From positions 4,154,001-4,218,000 of the forward strand of contig NZ_CP042437.1 of NCBI RefSeq assembly GCF_007971525.1: DNA of 64,000 nucleotides, read 5' to 3'. Made by a program: the position numbers and the translations under genes. Every line of letters begins with the position of its first letter. Positions within the stretch are counted from its first letter, which is position 1. This DNA comes from Mucilaginibacter ginsenosidivorax (GTDB lineage: Bacteria > Bacteroidota > Bacteroidia > Sphingobacteriales > Sphingobacteriaceae). The notes below the pieces were generated by a model, which saw only the letters and a program-made list of their open reading frames with translations, searched no databases and was not told the origin of the DNA. Shown in pieces: positions 35,436-44,374 of the stretch.

Positions 35436-37127
35436 TTACCGCTTCAACAGGCGGCAAAACTTGGCCATAGATTTGGGTGTCATACTCCAGTCGGGGGCTT
35501 TAATGCTGCCCCAGGCTTTGGGGTTGTCATATAAATTAAAGTAGCACACGCCAAAAACATGCGGGTTGGCATTTATTGTTTTGGCGGCACCGGCAAGCCA
35601 CTGGTCCTGAAAGCTTTCGGGACCTTTAACACCAAATTCGGTGATAAATAAAGGTTTACCCAAAAATCGCATTCTGAAATATTTCCGGTTAAATATGGTG
35701 CTGAACGCTTCTTGTTTATCAGGGTCGGTTATGTTTTTATCGGGCAGGCCATAAATGGCAATACTTATAAAATCAACCACGTCGCTGCCGGGCCAAAAAT
35801 CAGCCGAACCTCTGTCGCCGGCAGGGCCCCAAACCTTTTTTACATTTTTGCCCGGCCCGCCGTTAAACTGCATAAAATAACGGTAGGCGGTAATATAAGT
35901 AACCGGGTCCTGGCTTTGCCATGCATAACGGTGAATAGGAATCTCCATCTCGTGCATCCACCGCAAATAAACCGTTTGGTTGGTTGCCGAAATGATACTG
36001 AATAATTTTTTGATCTGCTGATCAAAAGTGCCATTCAATATCCTTTCCAGTGTCAGGGTATCGGCCTTGTGGGCGGCATCTTTCCAGGGCTCCATGGTAA
36101 CAATAACATCATGGTGCCTGCCGGTAACCTCCAAAAACTTTTTTTCAAAATCGCCACGCTCTACCTCGCCAAAATCGGTAAATAAATGTTCTACAGTAAT
36201 ATTTTTTTGATTAAGCAACCGTTTATTCGGATCAAATACACCCACCTGCAGTACTTTTCTGATGGGCTTGGCTTTGCAGCTATCGGTATAATTGCTGTCG
36301 GAGTATACCGTTTGGCGGTATCTGTTAATGTAGGCCTTCTCTTCGGCCAGCCAGGTTGGCTGGAAGGTTGCATTTGAAATATTCCCTGCATCCACAATTA
36401 ATACGGGCTTATTAATAAACCTTAAGCGATGCAGCTTTTGCCTTAGCATTCCTTGAGTTGTTTTGGCCGCCGGATAAAAATTTACGCTGTTTTCTGAAGG
36501 GCTGCCAAGGGTAATGCTCACATAATCAACATATTTATTGCCGGGCCAGTATTCGGTATCACCGGGATAGCCCGATGGGCTCCAAACCACTTTGGCACTA
36601 TGTGCGTATTGTTTTAGCTTTTTTGCAAAGTAATTAAACGAAGTGATATAGCTCTGAGGCGATTGGTACTGCCATGGGTAAAAATTTGTAGGCACTTCCA
36701 TGTCCGGGTTCCAGCGGACGTATACCTGGTTGCGGGCTTTTGAAATTATGGCGGCTAATTCAAGTATCTGCTTATCAAACTTCCCGTTTTTTAATTCTGT
36801 TAAAACATTGGTATTGTAGTTTACGCCAGATAGCCAGGTTTCAACAGTTAACATTACATCGTGCTTTACCAGCTCTTTTTCAATTTCGCCTTTGTCATAC
36901 CATGGCGCATTGTTCCTCCAGGTGGCTTTGTATGATACCACATTACCCGGCTGCAAATCGGTCCCTGTATTATTGACGTTAAAAATGCCGCCCAGGCGCT
37001 CATTTGAGGGGTAATAAATATTAAGATAGTAAGAACGGTACAACGGCTTAAGTAGCCAAAGCACCACCGCCAGCAACGCAATGGCCAATCCTGCAAACAG
37101 CAAACGTTTTGAACGAATGTTTTTCAA
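35436..37127 (-). CDS. membrane-anchored protein with two GH26-like domains
   Basis: A 563-residue protein with an N-terminal signal-anchor helix (LLFAGLAIALLAVVLWLLKPL) and two homologous TIM-barrel domains of the GH26 mannanase type, about 40-290 and 295-560. Domain 2 keeps the acid/base region RWMHEMEIPIHRYAWQ and the nucleophile region LFITEFGVKG. In domain 1 these are RWNPDMEVPTNFYPWQ and VLIVDAGNIS, so both catalytic Glu appear lost. It is the last gene of the synthase operon, 5 bp after the GT2 gene. Domain 2 probably trims or releases the polymer and domain 1 probably binds it. Confidence 0.85.
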   Translation of the reverse strand: MKNIRSKRLLFAGLAIALLAVVLWLLKPLYRSYYLNIYYPSNERLGGIFNVNNTGTDLQPGNVVSYKATWRNNAPWYDKGEIEKELVKHDVMLTVETWLSGVNYNTNVLTELKNGKFDKQILELAAIISKARNQVYVRWNPDMEVPTNFYPWQYQSPQSYITSFNYFAKKLKQYAHSAKVVWSPSGYPGDTEYWPGNKYVDYVSITLGSPSENSVNFYPAAKTTQGMLRQKLHRLRFINKPVLIVDAGNISNATFQPTWLAEEKAYINRYRQTVYSDSNYTDSCKAKPIRKVLQVGVFDPNKRLLNQKNITVEHLFTDFGEVERGDFEKKFLEVTGRHHDVIVTMEPWKDAAHKADTLTLERILNGTFDQQIKKLFSIISATNQTVYLRWMHEMEIPIHRYAWQSQDPVTYITAYRYFMQFNGGPGKNVKKVWGPAGDRGSADFWPGSDVVDFISIAIYGLPDKNITDPDKQEAFSTIFNRKYFRMRFLGKPLFITEFGVKGPESFQDQWLAGAAKTINANPHVFGVCYFNLYDNPKAWGSIKAPDWSMTPKSMAKFCRLLKR

Positions 37128-37132
37128 GCTTG

Positions 37133-40123
37133 TTAATTTTTAAGTGGCGTATTTAACGTAACATAATCATTATTGGCGTTATTGCCATTTACGGCCACCA
37201 TGTATAAGCGATAACTATTACTGCCAGGCGGTATATTAACGTATATGGTAGGCCCATCGCCAATTTTACTCATGTTGATAGCGCTGCCCATTGCATCAAT
37301 TTTTACCAGGTACCATTCAAAACGCAGGTTGGTTTTTAAATAAGCAGCAACATTCCATTTATTATAGGCATATATCAATGCGCTGTATGGCAACGAGGCC
37401 CCGGGGTTGGTAGTTAAAGCTGGCTTTAGTATCCTCACCGGGGGCAAATTATTATCGGGTATGGTGCCATGCCATGCCATACTTATTTGATGAAGATAGG
37501 GTTTATTCCGTCCCCATACATCTTTTAAACCGTCAAAGGTGGTAACCGGCCCGCTTTGCTGATCCTGCCAGCTGGCATAAAAAATGCCTCCGCGCGGCCA
37601 TGCAGCATTTTTTAAGCTTATGGGGTTTGCATTACTTATAAAATAAGGGGCTGTTATATCGGTAGTAATGTATTTTAATGATGGCTTATCCTTAATAATA
37701 AGGCCAAAGGCATCTATGGCGGGTATTTGAGCATGCAGTAAATTTAGTGTTGTTGCCAATGCAGGTACCGGTAACACATCAAAGGTTAGGGGCCTGGTGG
37801 GGTCTGCAAGTTTTATATCGTTCACCAATTGTTTTAGCCACCTGATGTAGTGGTATTGGGCGTAAAATAATTGGGGCGTATGGTAAAAACTACTTAATTG
37901 CTGATAGCTGCTATTGCCCAAGTTCCAGGCGGTAATATCGGCATTGGTTTTGTTTTTGTTTATCGTTTTCAAGATAAGTTTAGCCACATCGTCTAAATTA
38001 TCGGCCTCGTCAATAAAGTTTTGGGCATCGGGAATCCAAAAGCTGTAATGGATTTTGAGCCCCTGTTGCGCGGCGGCCTCAAAAGTGGAATGGTCGTAAA
38101 TATTAGGTCCGTATATCTTAATGGTATTTACGCCGGCGGCACGCATTTCTTTAAAATCGGCGACGATTATTTTTTTTGTGAGCGGCGATATATTTTTATA
38201 CCAGTAGTGGCCTTTGGGATAAATAACACCTTTAACAGCTGGAAATATGTGCGGATTTAAAAGGATGTTTTTAAGCTGGGTAAGCCTGTCTGTTACCGTT
38301 TTATTACTATCTGCAGGTAACAAGGCAGGCCTGGCAGCCGGAGCATATAATTGCTGCTGGTTAATAATTTTCCATAACCCTGCCGTATCTGCAGAACCAG
38401 GCTTAATAATAGAATTTTCGCCATTGTGTAATACGCTGTAATTGCCTGCATTGCCAACGTCGGCCCCATTATCAGTATCTTCCCTGGAAACGTAAACGCT
38501 GATACATATCACAAATACCGTAAGTATCAGGTTAACTTTTCTCACCCCGGTGTACACCCTTCTTCTTAACAGCCAAAAATGCTTTTTGCCTGTTTTTACG
38601 TTAGATACAATATTGAACATGGTGTTATGGTTGCCCAAAAACATTTGCAGTTTGAGCTCAGAACTCGCGATGAGCATAAACACCATAAACAGGCAATTCA
38701 ACAGCGCTATAGCCGACATAAAAAGGGTAAACGGGCTCCAATCGGAATAAAGGCCGCAGGCAATGGCCGATAGTGAAATTACCAGCACCGCAATGTTTGG
38801 CAAGTTGTTTTTTAAATTTTTCTCATCCTTAACATCTTTTGGGGTAGGGATGTACGGAACATTTTTACGGATAATGGTATATATAAAGCCCAGTATAAAA
38901 ATCCACCAGGTGCCAATAAGTAAAAGCCCTCCTACTGCATGAAAGCCCCGTTCGTTATCTTCCATCACCCATTCCTGCACAAAGTGCCTTATTAAAATAA
39001 CCGAGGTGATAAACGGGACGCTGATAACCAAAAAGTCCGAAAAATCCATTTTTAACGGATACACATTCATGAACAGCGATAAAACCGGGATAGAAAAATT
39101 AATCAGGAAAATAAAGCCCGATAAATAAAAAAAAGGCAACAGCCCGTAATGGATTTTTTGCCGCCAGGTAAACTTGGTGAATAGTTTAACGTAGGAGGTA
39201 ACCAGTAGCTCGAACACCCCGCGCGACCACTTTATTTGCTGCTTGTAATAGGCCGATAAGGTAGCAGGCACCAGGCCGCGGGCCAGCACCTGTGGTACGT
39301 AAACAGATTTCCATTGTTTGGCATGTAGCTGCATGGCGGTATGCATATCCTCGGCCAGCCCGGCGGCATGCCCGCCAATTGATTCAAGCGCGGTACGCCT
39401 GAAGGTACAGTTGGCCCCAATGGCCTGCACGGTGCCGTAGCTGTTCATGCACATCATCATGGGGCCATAAAAATGGTAGGTTTGCTGCGCGGCGCCCTTT
39501 GCTATCCAACCTATGCGCTGGTTGTAATAGGCCTGTACTACCTGTACATAACCAATTTCGGGATTATCGAAATGGGACACGATGGGATCCAGAAATTCCG
39601 GGAAGGGCACATGATCGGGGTCAAGTACCACACATAACTCGCCCGATGATTGAGCCAAGGCATTGTTAATGTTACCTGCTTTGGCATCTGTTTTTTTAAC
39701 ACGAGTAATGTGATGTACCCCCAATTGCCCGCAAACCTCCTTCAGGTACGGGTCGTTGGCTTCATCGCATAAATAAGTTTCATGGGGGTAAGTAATATTC
39801 TGGATAGCAGTGAGCGTTTCTAAAATCATCTCGTAGGGCTCACCTGCGCAAAATGTTGTAAAAACATCCACTGTATATTGCCTGGTTACAGGCGGCGTGG
39901 CGGGTACGCTGATTGACCAATAATGGTACCACTCGTAAATTACTTTAAAAAAGGTGTAAACAAAAGTTACAATCAGCATCCAGTAAAGCGGTTTATAACC
40001 AACCACTGATGTACGGAGCAAGCTATGCATGAAAAAAAACATGCAAACCAGCCCTATCACAATCATTAGCCTCAAATTAAGCAATTGCTTTTTTGAAGGT
40101 GGTTTTATACTGTTGCTCTTCAT
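37133..40123 (-). CDS. processive GT2 glycan synthase fused to glycosidase-like domain
   Basis: A 996-residue inner-membrane protein. Two N-terminal helices precede a cellulose-synthase-like GT2 domain at about 85-330: TFCAGEPYEMILETL, DAKAGNINNAL, DxD as LDPDH, TED as LAEDMH, and QQIKW where the usual motif is QxxRW. About seven more helices carry the translocation channel (335-550). Residues 600-990 form a TIM-barrel glycosidase-like domain starting near KGVIYPKGHYWYKN. Where family members have NE, it has WNLGNSSYQQ, and the second Glu is replaced in FYASWQDQQ, so it looks catalytically dead. It probably polymerises and guides a beta-linked polysaccharide. It overlaps the upstream lipoprotein gene by 4 bp. 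Confidence 0.88.
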   Translation of the reverse strand: MKSNSIKPPSKKQLLNLRLMIVIGLVCMFFFMHSLLRTSVVGYKPLYWMLIVTFVYTFFKVIYEWYHYWSISVPATPPVTRQYTVDVFTTFCAGEPYEMILETLTAIQNITYPHETYLCDEANDPYLKEVCGQLGVHHITRVKKTDAKAGNINNALAQSSGELCVVLDPDHVPFPEFLDPIVSHFDNPEIGYVQVVQAYYNQRIGWIAKGAAQQTYHFYGPMMMCMNSYGTVQAIGANCTFRRTALESIGGHAAGLAEDMHTAMQLHAKQWKSVYVPQVLARGLVPATLSAYYKQQIKWSRGVFELLVTSYVKLFTKFTWRQKIHYGLLPFFYLSGFIFLINFSIPVLSLFMNVYPLKMDFSDFLVISVPFITSVILIRHFVQEWVMEDNERGFHAVGGLLLIGTWWIFILGFIYTIIRKNVPYIPTPKDVKDEKNLKNNLPNIAVLVISLSAIACGLYSDWSPFTLFMSAIALLNCLFMVFMLIASSELKLQMFLGNHNTMFNIVSNVKTGKKHFWLLRRRVYTGVRKVNLILTVFVICISVYVSREDTDNGADVGNAGNYSVLHNGENSIIKPGSADTAGLWKIINQQQLYAPAARPALLPADSNKTVTDRLTQLKNILLNPHIFPAVKGVIYPKGHYWYKNISPLTKKIIVADFKEMRAAGVNTIKIYGPNIYDHSTFEAAAQQGLKIHYSFWIPDAQNFIDEADNLDDVAKLILKTINKNKTNADITAWNLGNSSYQQLSSFYHTPQLFYAQYHYIRWLKQLVNDIKLADPTRPLTFDVLPVPALATTLNLLHAQIPAIDAFGLIIKDKPSLKYITTDITAPYFISNANPISLKNAAWPRGGIFYASWQDQQSGPVTTFDGLKDVWGRNKPYLHQISMAWHGTIPDNNLPPVRILKPALTTNPGASLPYSALIYAYNKWNVAAYLKTNLRFEWYLVKIDAMGSAINMSKIGDGPTIYVNIPPGSNSYRLYMVAVNGNNANNDYVTLNTPLKN

Positions 40124-41439
40124 GGATTATTCAACACGTAAAACGGAACGTTGGCAGTTGCAAAGTAACCGGTATTGTTATAAACGTAAACATATAAACG
40201 GTAGGGGCCTTCGCTTTCCGGTACCTTAAATTTTGCTACAGGCCCGTTATTTTCAGTAAATGCGTCTTTTATATTCTTTAATGGCTTTTCGCCGAAAATA
40301 CCATTGGGCTTAAACCAATCTTCGGCAAATAGTTTCCATTTATAGGTTAGTTTGGCCGTATCTGGTTCGTTCATATAGGCTACTGCAAAGGTTGTGGTTT
40401 TAGGGCTAAACAAAATGTTATCATGCCCGCCTTTATTGTTTACCAGCATGTACTTAATGTCGGGCGCTTTCATTGGGGCCTTTTTACCGGTCCATAAATA
40501 TTGCATGGCGTTTACGGCCTCGGTTTGGGCTCCCTGCTCATCAAAAAGGCTAAACCAGGTTGGCGTAAGTTCCTGTTTTTGCCCCCAATAAAAAACCATC
40601 GATCCTAAAAACCTGGGATTATCAACCGGCATATAGTTGCGGTAGATGGCTAAATATTGTTCGGCTTTTTTTGTGCTGCTATCTTCAACATATGCGCCCC
40701 ATATATTTTGGCTGCCGGCCACCCAGGGCCCCTCAACAGACCATTCTGTTATCAGGAACGGACCGCTCCAAAGCCATTTAAAATCCTGCAGGTTTTGCTT
40801 TAAGGTTTGTATCGAGCCAAAAATGTTAAACGATATAAAATCAACAGGTGTGCGATGCTGTATGTTAAAAATATCTTCTTTTTGGAATCCCACAGTGGTT
40901 GTGGTTACGGGATGTTGCGGATCGTCGTGATGAATAACGTCAACAAGGTTATTAAAAATAGTATAGAACTGGTTAAACCGGGGCCTGATGGGGAATGACA
41001 GTTCGTTACCCAGGCACCAGCATAAAAGCGCCGGATGGTTTTTATATTTATTAATTAAACTGGTGATTTTTTTTGTAACAATAGCCGCCTGAGGCGTGTT
41101 GTAAAACTCGTCCATTTTTAGGCTGGGCGGCATGGGCAAACCTACTATTACCGCTAAATTGTTGGCTTGTGCCGAATCTAAAATATTGGCTAGGTGTAGC
41201 GTGTCCCAAACTCTTATGGTATTGCCTCCGGCTTCTTTTAATCGCTTAAGGTTAGTGTACCCCGCAGCTCCTTTCACAAAAAAAGGCTTGCCATTGCGAT
41301 ACAAGGTGTATTTGCCGTTTTCGTTTTTGATAAAAACTGTTTTGCCCATATTGTTGGCAGGCTGTACCCTATTGCAGGCAAGCAGCAAAAAACAAAGCAT
41401 TAAATAAGTGACCACTAATCTGAAAGAATAAAATGTCAT
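40120..41439 (-). CDS. TIM-barrel glycoside hydrolase lipoprotein (GH2/GH5-like)
   Basis: A 439-residue lipoprotein. The signal ends at the lipobox LLLACNRV. The barrel begins KPFFVKGAAGYTNLKRLKEAGGNTIRVWDT and carries an intact acid/base (LLCWCLGNELSFP, about residue 145) and nucleophile (LITEWSVEGPW, about 231). A beta-sandwich C-terminal domain ends the protein (YRLYVYVYNNTGYFATANV). It is the first gene of the exopolysaccharide operon and overlaps the synthase by 4 bp. It likely acts on the nascent glycan in the periplasm. The glycan is unknown; mannan or glucan is possible given the GH26-like partner. Confidence 0.85.
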   Translation of the reverse strand: MTFYSFRLVVTYLMLCFLLLACNRVQPANNMGKTVFIKNENGKYTLYRNGKPFFVKGAAGYTNLKRLKEAGGNTIRVWDTLHLANILDSAQANNLAVIVGLPMPPSLKMDEFYNTPQAAIVTKKITSLINKYKNHPALLCWCLGNELSFPIRPRFNQFYTIFNNLVDVIHHDDPQHPVTTTTVGFQKEDIFNIQHRTPVDFISFNIFGSIQTLKQNLQDFKWLWSGPFLITEWSVEGPWVAGSQNIWGAYVEDSSTKKAEQYLAIYRNYMPVDNPRFLGSMVFYWGQKQELTPTWFSLFDEQGAQTEAVNAMQYLWTGKKAPMKAPDIKYMLVNNKGGHDNILFSPKTTTFAVAYMNEPDTAKLTYKWKLFAEDWFKPNGIFGEKPLKNIKDAFTENNGPVAKFKVPESEGPYRLYVYVYNNTGYFATANVPFYVLNNP

Positions 41440-41707
41440 AGATGTTAGTTCAGTTCGCTTAAAAATGGAGCTCGTGTTAGGGATTCAGGCTAATTTCAGA
41501 CGTGTAATTTGAAATCAAAACTAAGCTTTTTACGAGATTTAACCGTTTTATGTTGTTGCGGAGGTTTTTTTTAACGTGTCACATTTTTGATAGACTAATG
41601 TGCCAGTGTTAAAATGTTAGCAGGTTTTGGTGAGGAAAAGCGTGTCTCAGGAATATTTGCCATGAAATAAATGATACTGTTTCATTCAAAATAACTTAAT
41701 TTTAAAC

Positions 41708-42352
41708 ATGATTTTCGTCCTCAATAAAACCAATACAATTGCCAACCAGTTTTTGGCCGAATTGCGCGATACGGAGATTCAGCAGGATAAGGCCCGCTTT
41801 AGGCGCAACCAGGAAAAGCTGGGCGAAATTTTGGCCTATGAGCTTAGCAAAACCCTGCATTATCAAGCCAAAGAAGTACAAACCCCTTTGGGCATAGCCA
41901 ACATCAATACTCCTGCCGACCAGCCCGTGTTGGGTACCATCCTGCGGGCCGGGCTGCCCTTTCACCAGGGCTTTATGCATTTTTTCGATCAGTCCGAATC
42001 GGCATTTATAACCGCCTATCGTAAAGTAAAAAGAGGAGGCTCGTTCCTGATCCAGGTAGACCATATCTCGACGCCGAACTTAAACGATAAAATCCTCATC
42101 CTGTGCGATACCATGCTGGCTACCGGCCAAAGCCTGGTATCTGTTTGTAAGGAGCTGATGGCACAATATAATATTAAAGAGCTGCACATAGCCGCCGTAA
42201 TTGCCAGCACCGTGGGCATAGCGCATGTACGCGCCAACCTGCCTAAAGCCAAACTATGGGTATGCGCCATTGACGAGGAGATGACCAGTAAAGCCTATAT
42301 TGTACCCGGCCTGGGCGATGCCGGAGATCTGGCGTTTGGCGAAAAGATGTAG
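41708..42352 (+). CDS. upp: uracil phosphoribosyltransferase
   Basis: A 214-residue pyrimidine salvage enzyme making UMP from uracil and PRPP in the cytoplasm. Visible motifs are the LGTILRAGLPFHQG substrate loop, the PRPP-binding ILCDTMLATGQSLV, and the uracil-recognising C-terminal YIVPGLGDAGDLAFG. Length is normal. It is transcribed alone, and a copy of a short dispersed repeat begins 4 bp after its stop. Confidence 0.96.
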   Translation: MIFVLNKTNTIANQFLAELRDTEIQQDKARFRRNQEKLGEILAYELSKTLHYQAKEVQTPLGIANINTPADQPVLGTILRAGLPFHQGFMHFFDQSESAFITAYRKVKRGGSFLIQVDHISTPNLNDKILILCDTMLATGQSLVSVCKELMAQYNIKELHIAAVIASTVGIAHVRANLPKAKLWVCAIDEEMTSKAYIVPGLGDAGDLAFGEKM

Positions 42353-42355
42353 TGG

Positions 42356-42384
42356 GATTTCGGAATTGGGATTTTCGATGTCGG
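42356..42384 (+). repeat. 29-bp dispersed repeat, copy 1
   Basis: It begins GATTTCGGAATTGGGATTTT and continues CGATGTCGG. It matches 59445-59473 in inverted orientation with one mismatch in 29. It lies just after the upp stop. Confidence 0.7.
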
Positions 42385-42473
42385 GTTTTTAATTTTTTAC
42401 AAAGGGTGGGGCAATCTCCACAAATTACATCCGCATTTTTTATAAATTAGGCTGTAGTTTAATTCCTGTACAA

Positions 42474-44048
42474 ATGCTTGACGATTTTCCGTTTTATTTA
42501 TGCCTGGTTATTGTGATATTATTATTGATCATGCTGAGCAGGAAAATAAAAGTTGCCTACCCCGTTTTGCTGGTATTGGCCGGCTTGGGCATCAGTTTTA
42601 TCCCGGGCCTGCCTACATTGCATATCGAATCGGAATTAATTTTTATTTTGTTCCTTCCTCCCTTACTATATGATGCAGCATGGCACATTTCATGGAAAGA
42701 ACTTTGGCACTGGCGGCGGATCATCGGAAGTTTTGCCTTTCTTGTTGTGTTTTTTACTGCACTGGCTGTGGCGCTGATTGTTAATTATTTTATCCCCGGC
42801 TTTACATTGGCACTTGGTTTTTTGTTAGGCGCAATAGTTTCACCTCCCGATGCGGTGAGCGTTGGGGCTATTTTAAAATTTGTAAAAGTACCAAAGCGGC
42901 TGTCATATGTTTTGGAGGGCGAAAGCCTTTTAAATGACGCATCCTCGCTCATTATTTTCCGCTTTGCGCTTATAGCAGTGGCAACCGGCAGCTTTGTTTG
43001 GCATCAGGCTGCTTTAAGCTTTGTGTGGATGCTGGCAGGTGGCATAGGCATTGGCCTTATTATTGGCTACATGTTTATGAAAACACATAAATACCTGCCA
43101 ACCGATACCAATACAGATATTGCATTATCCCTGTTAACACCTTATATGATGTATATAGCAGCCGAGGCCGTTCATAGTTCGGGCGTGCTGGCCGTGGTGA
43201 GTGGCGGCCTGCTGCTATCCAATTACCGGTTGCGTTACCTGAGCAGCAGCTCGAGACTGGGTGGTTTAAACGTTTGGGACAGCCTTAGCTTTGTGCTTAA
43301 CGGTTTGGTGTTTATGATCATCGGGCTCGATTTGCCCCAGATTACCGCCGGGCTCGAACGGGTATCCATAGCCGGGGCTATTGGTTATGGTTTATTGGTA
43401 ACCGGGGTATTAATTGTTGGGCGCATTTTATCAGCCTTTGCAGCTGTACTGGTTACCCTGGTAGCCCGGAATTTTATTACAGTTGCCGATAGTAGAAATC
43501 CTGGTTTTAAGCTACCTTTTTTGATTGGCTGGTCGGGTATGCGTGGGGTGGTGTCGCTGGCATCGGCTTTATCCATACCGGTTTACCTGGCCAACGGGGC
43601 GGCGTTTCCGCAGCGGAACCTTATTTTGTTCATTACATTTATAGTCATTTTAACCACCTTATTGCTACAGGGTTTAACCTTGCCTTACCTGATCAGGAAA
43701 CTGAATTTAACCGACCCCGATGAAGTGGCGCCCGACGAAGAAGTTTACAACGATATCAGGAAACAGCTAAATCAGCATGCGTTGCTATATTTAAATTCAA
43801 ACTGCTGCGAGCAGGTGAGCAGGCAGCCAATGCTTCAGCAAATGGCGCTTAAGTGGCAAAATAACGATCAATTAGCTGATGGTTTATTGATGACAGAAGA
43901 ATCTAAATCGGTTTACCGCGATGTGCTTAACCTGCAAAGGAAATGGCTGATTAACAAAAATAAGGAAGATGTGAACATCGACGAAGAAATCATCCGGCGG
44001 CACCTTTTATACCTTGACCTGGAGGAAGAAAAGCTGCAATTTATTTAG
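42474..44048 (+). CDS. Na+/H+ antiporter, CPA1 family
   Basis: A 524-residue membrane antiporter with about 12 helices between residues 5 and 410, then a soluble C-terminal region of about 110 residues. The ion-binding motifs are GAIVSPPDAVSVGAILK and LEGESLLNDASSLIIF, and GWSGMRGVVSLASALSIP is the later conserved loop, all typical of bacterial NhaP/CPA1 proteins. It probably exports Na+ or K+ for pH homeostasis. It is monocistronic, followed by a terminator-like hairpin. Confidence 0.94.
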   Translation: MLDDFPFYLCLVIVILLLIMLSRKIKVAYPVLLVLAGLGISFIPGLPTLHIESELIFILFLPPLLYDAAWHISWKELWHWRRIIGSFAFLVVFFTALAVALIVNYFIPGFTLALGFLLGAIVSPPDAVSVGAILKFVKVPKRLSYVLEGESLLNDASSLIIFRFALIAVATGSFVWHQAALSFVWMLAGGIGIGLIIGYMFMKTHKYLPTDTNTDIALSLLTPYMMYIAAEAVHSSGVLAVVSGGLLLSNYRLRYLSSSSRLGGLNVWDSLSFVLNGLVFMIIGLDLPQITAGLERVSIAGAIGYGLLVTGVLIVGRILSAFAAVLVTLVARNFITVADSRNPGFKLPFLIGWSGMRGVVSLASALSIPVYLANGAAFPQRNLILFITFIVILTTLLLQGLTLPYLIRKLNLTDPDEVAPDEEVYNDIRKQLNQHALLYLNSNCCEQVSRQPMLQQMALKWQNNDQLADGLLMTEESKSVYRDVLNLQRKWLINKNKEDVNIDEEIIRRHLLYLDLEEEKLQFI

Positions 44049-44068
44049 GCTGCATTATATCATAACGC

Positions 44069-44104
44069 AGGCCAACCTCCCTTCAGAATCAGGGGGCCTT
44101 TTTA
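44069..44104 (+). terminator. terminator after antiporter gene
   Basis: The imperfect stem AGGCC-x3-CTCCC / AGGG-GGCCT is followed by five T, 21 bp after the antiporter stop. The remainder of 44049-44374 is AT-rich and shows no gene; it should hold the promoter of the hybrid kinase at 44375. Confidence 0.6.
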
Positions 44105-44374
44105 GCGCCGGCAATTACATTGTAACAGTATCGGAGACTACTTAAATTGAAATATGCCTCTTTGCGCGATATTCAGTTGCGTGGCCCCATGATTTTTTCT
44201 TTAGCCGAAATTTTTAGCGGGGAATTACTTAAATGGCTTGTAAATTAAATAATTAGCAAGTTAAATAAACGGTGTTATATTACATTATATGAAACTATTC
44301 GGCTTAAATCCCGTATGAGTATACGCCAAACTAACTTAAAATGACGCTGCAATAAAAAGTATTAACACAACAAA

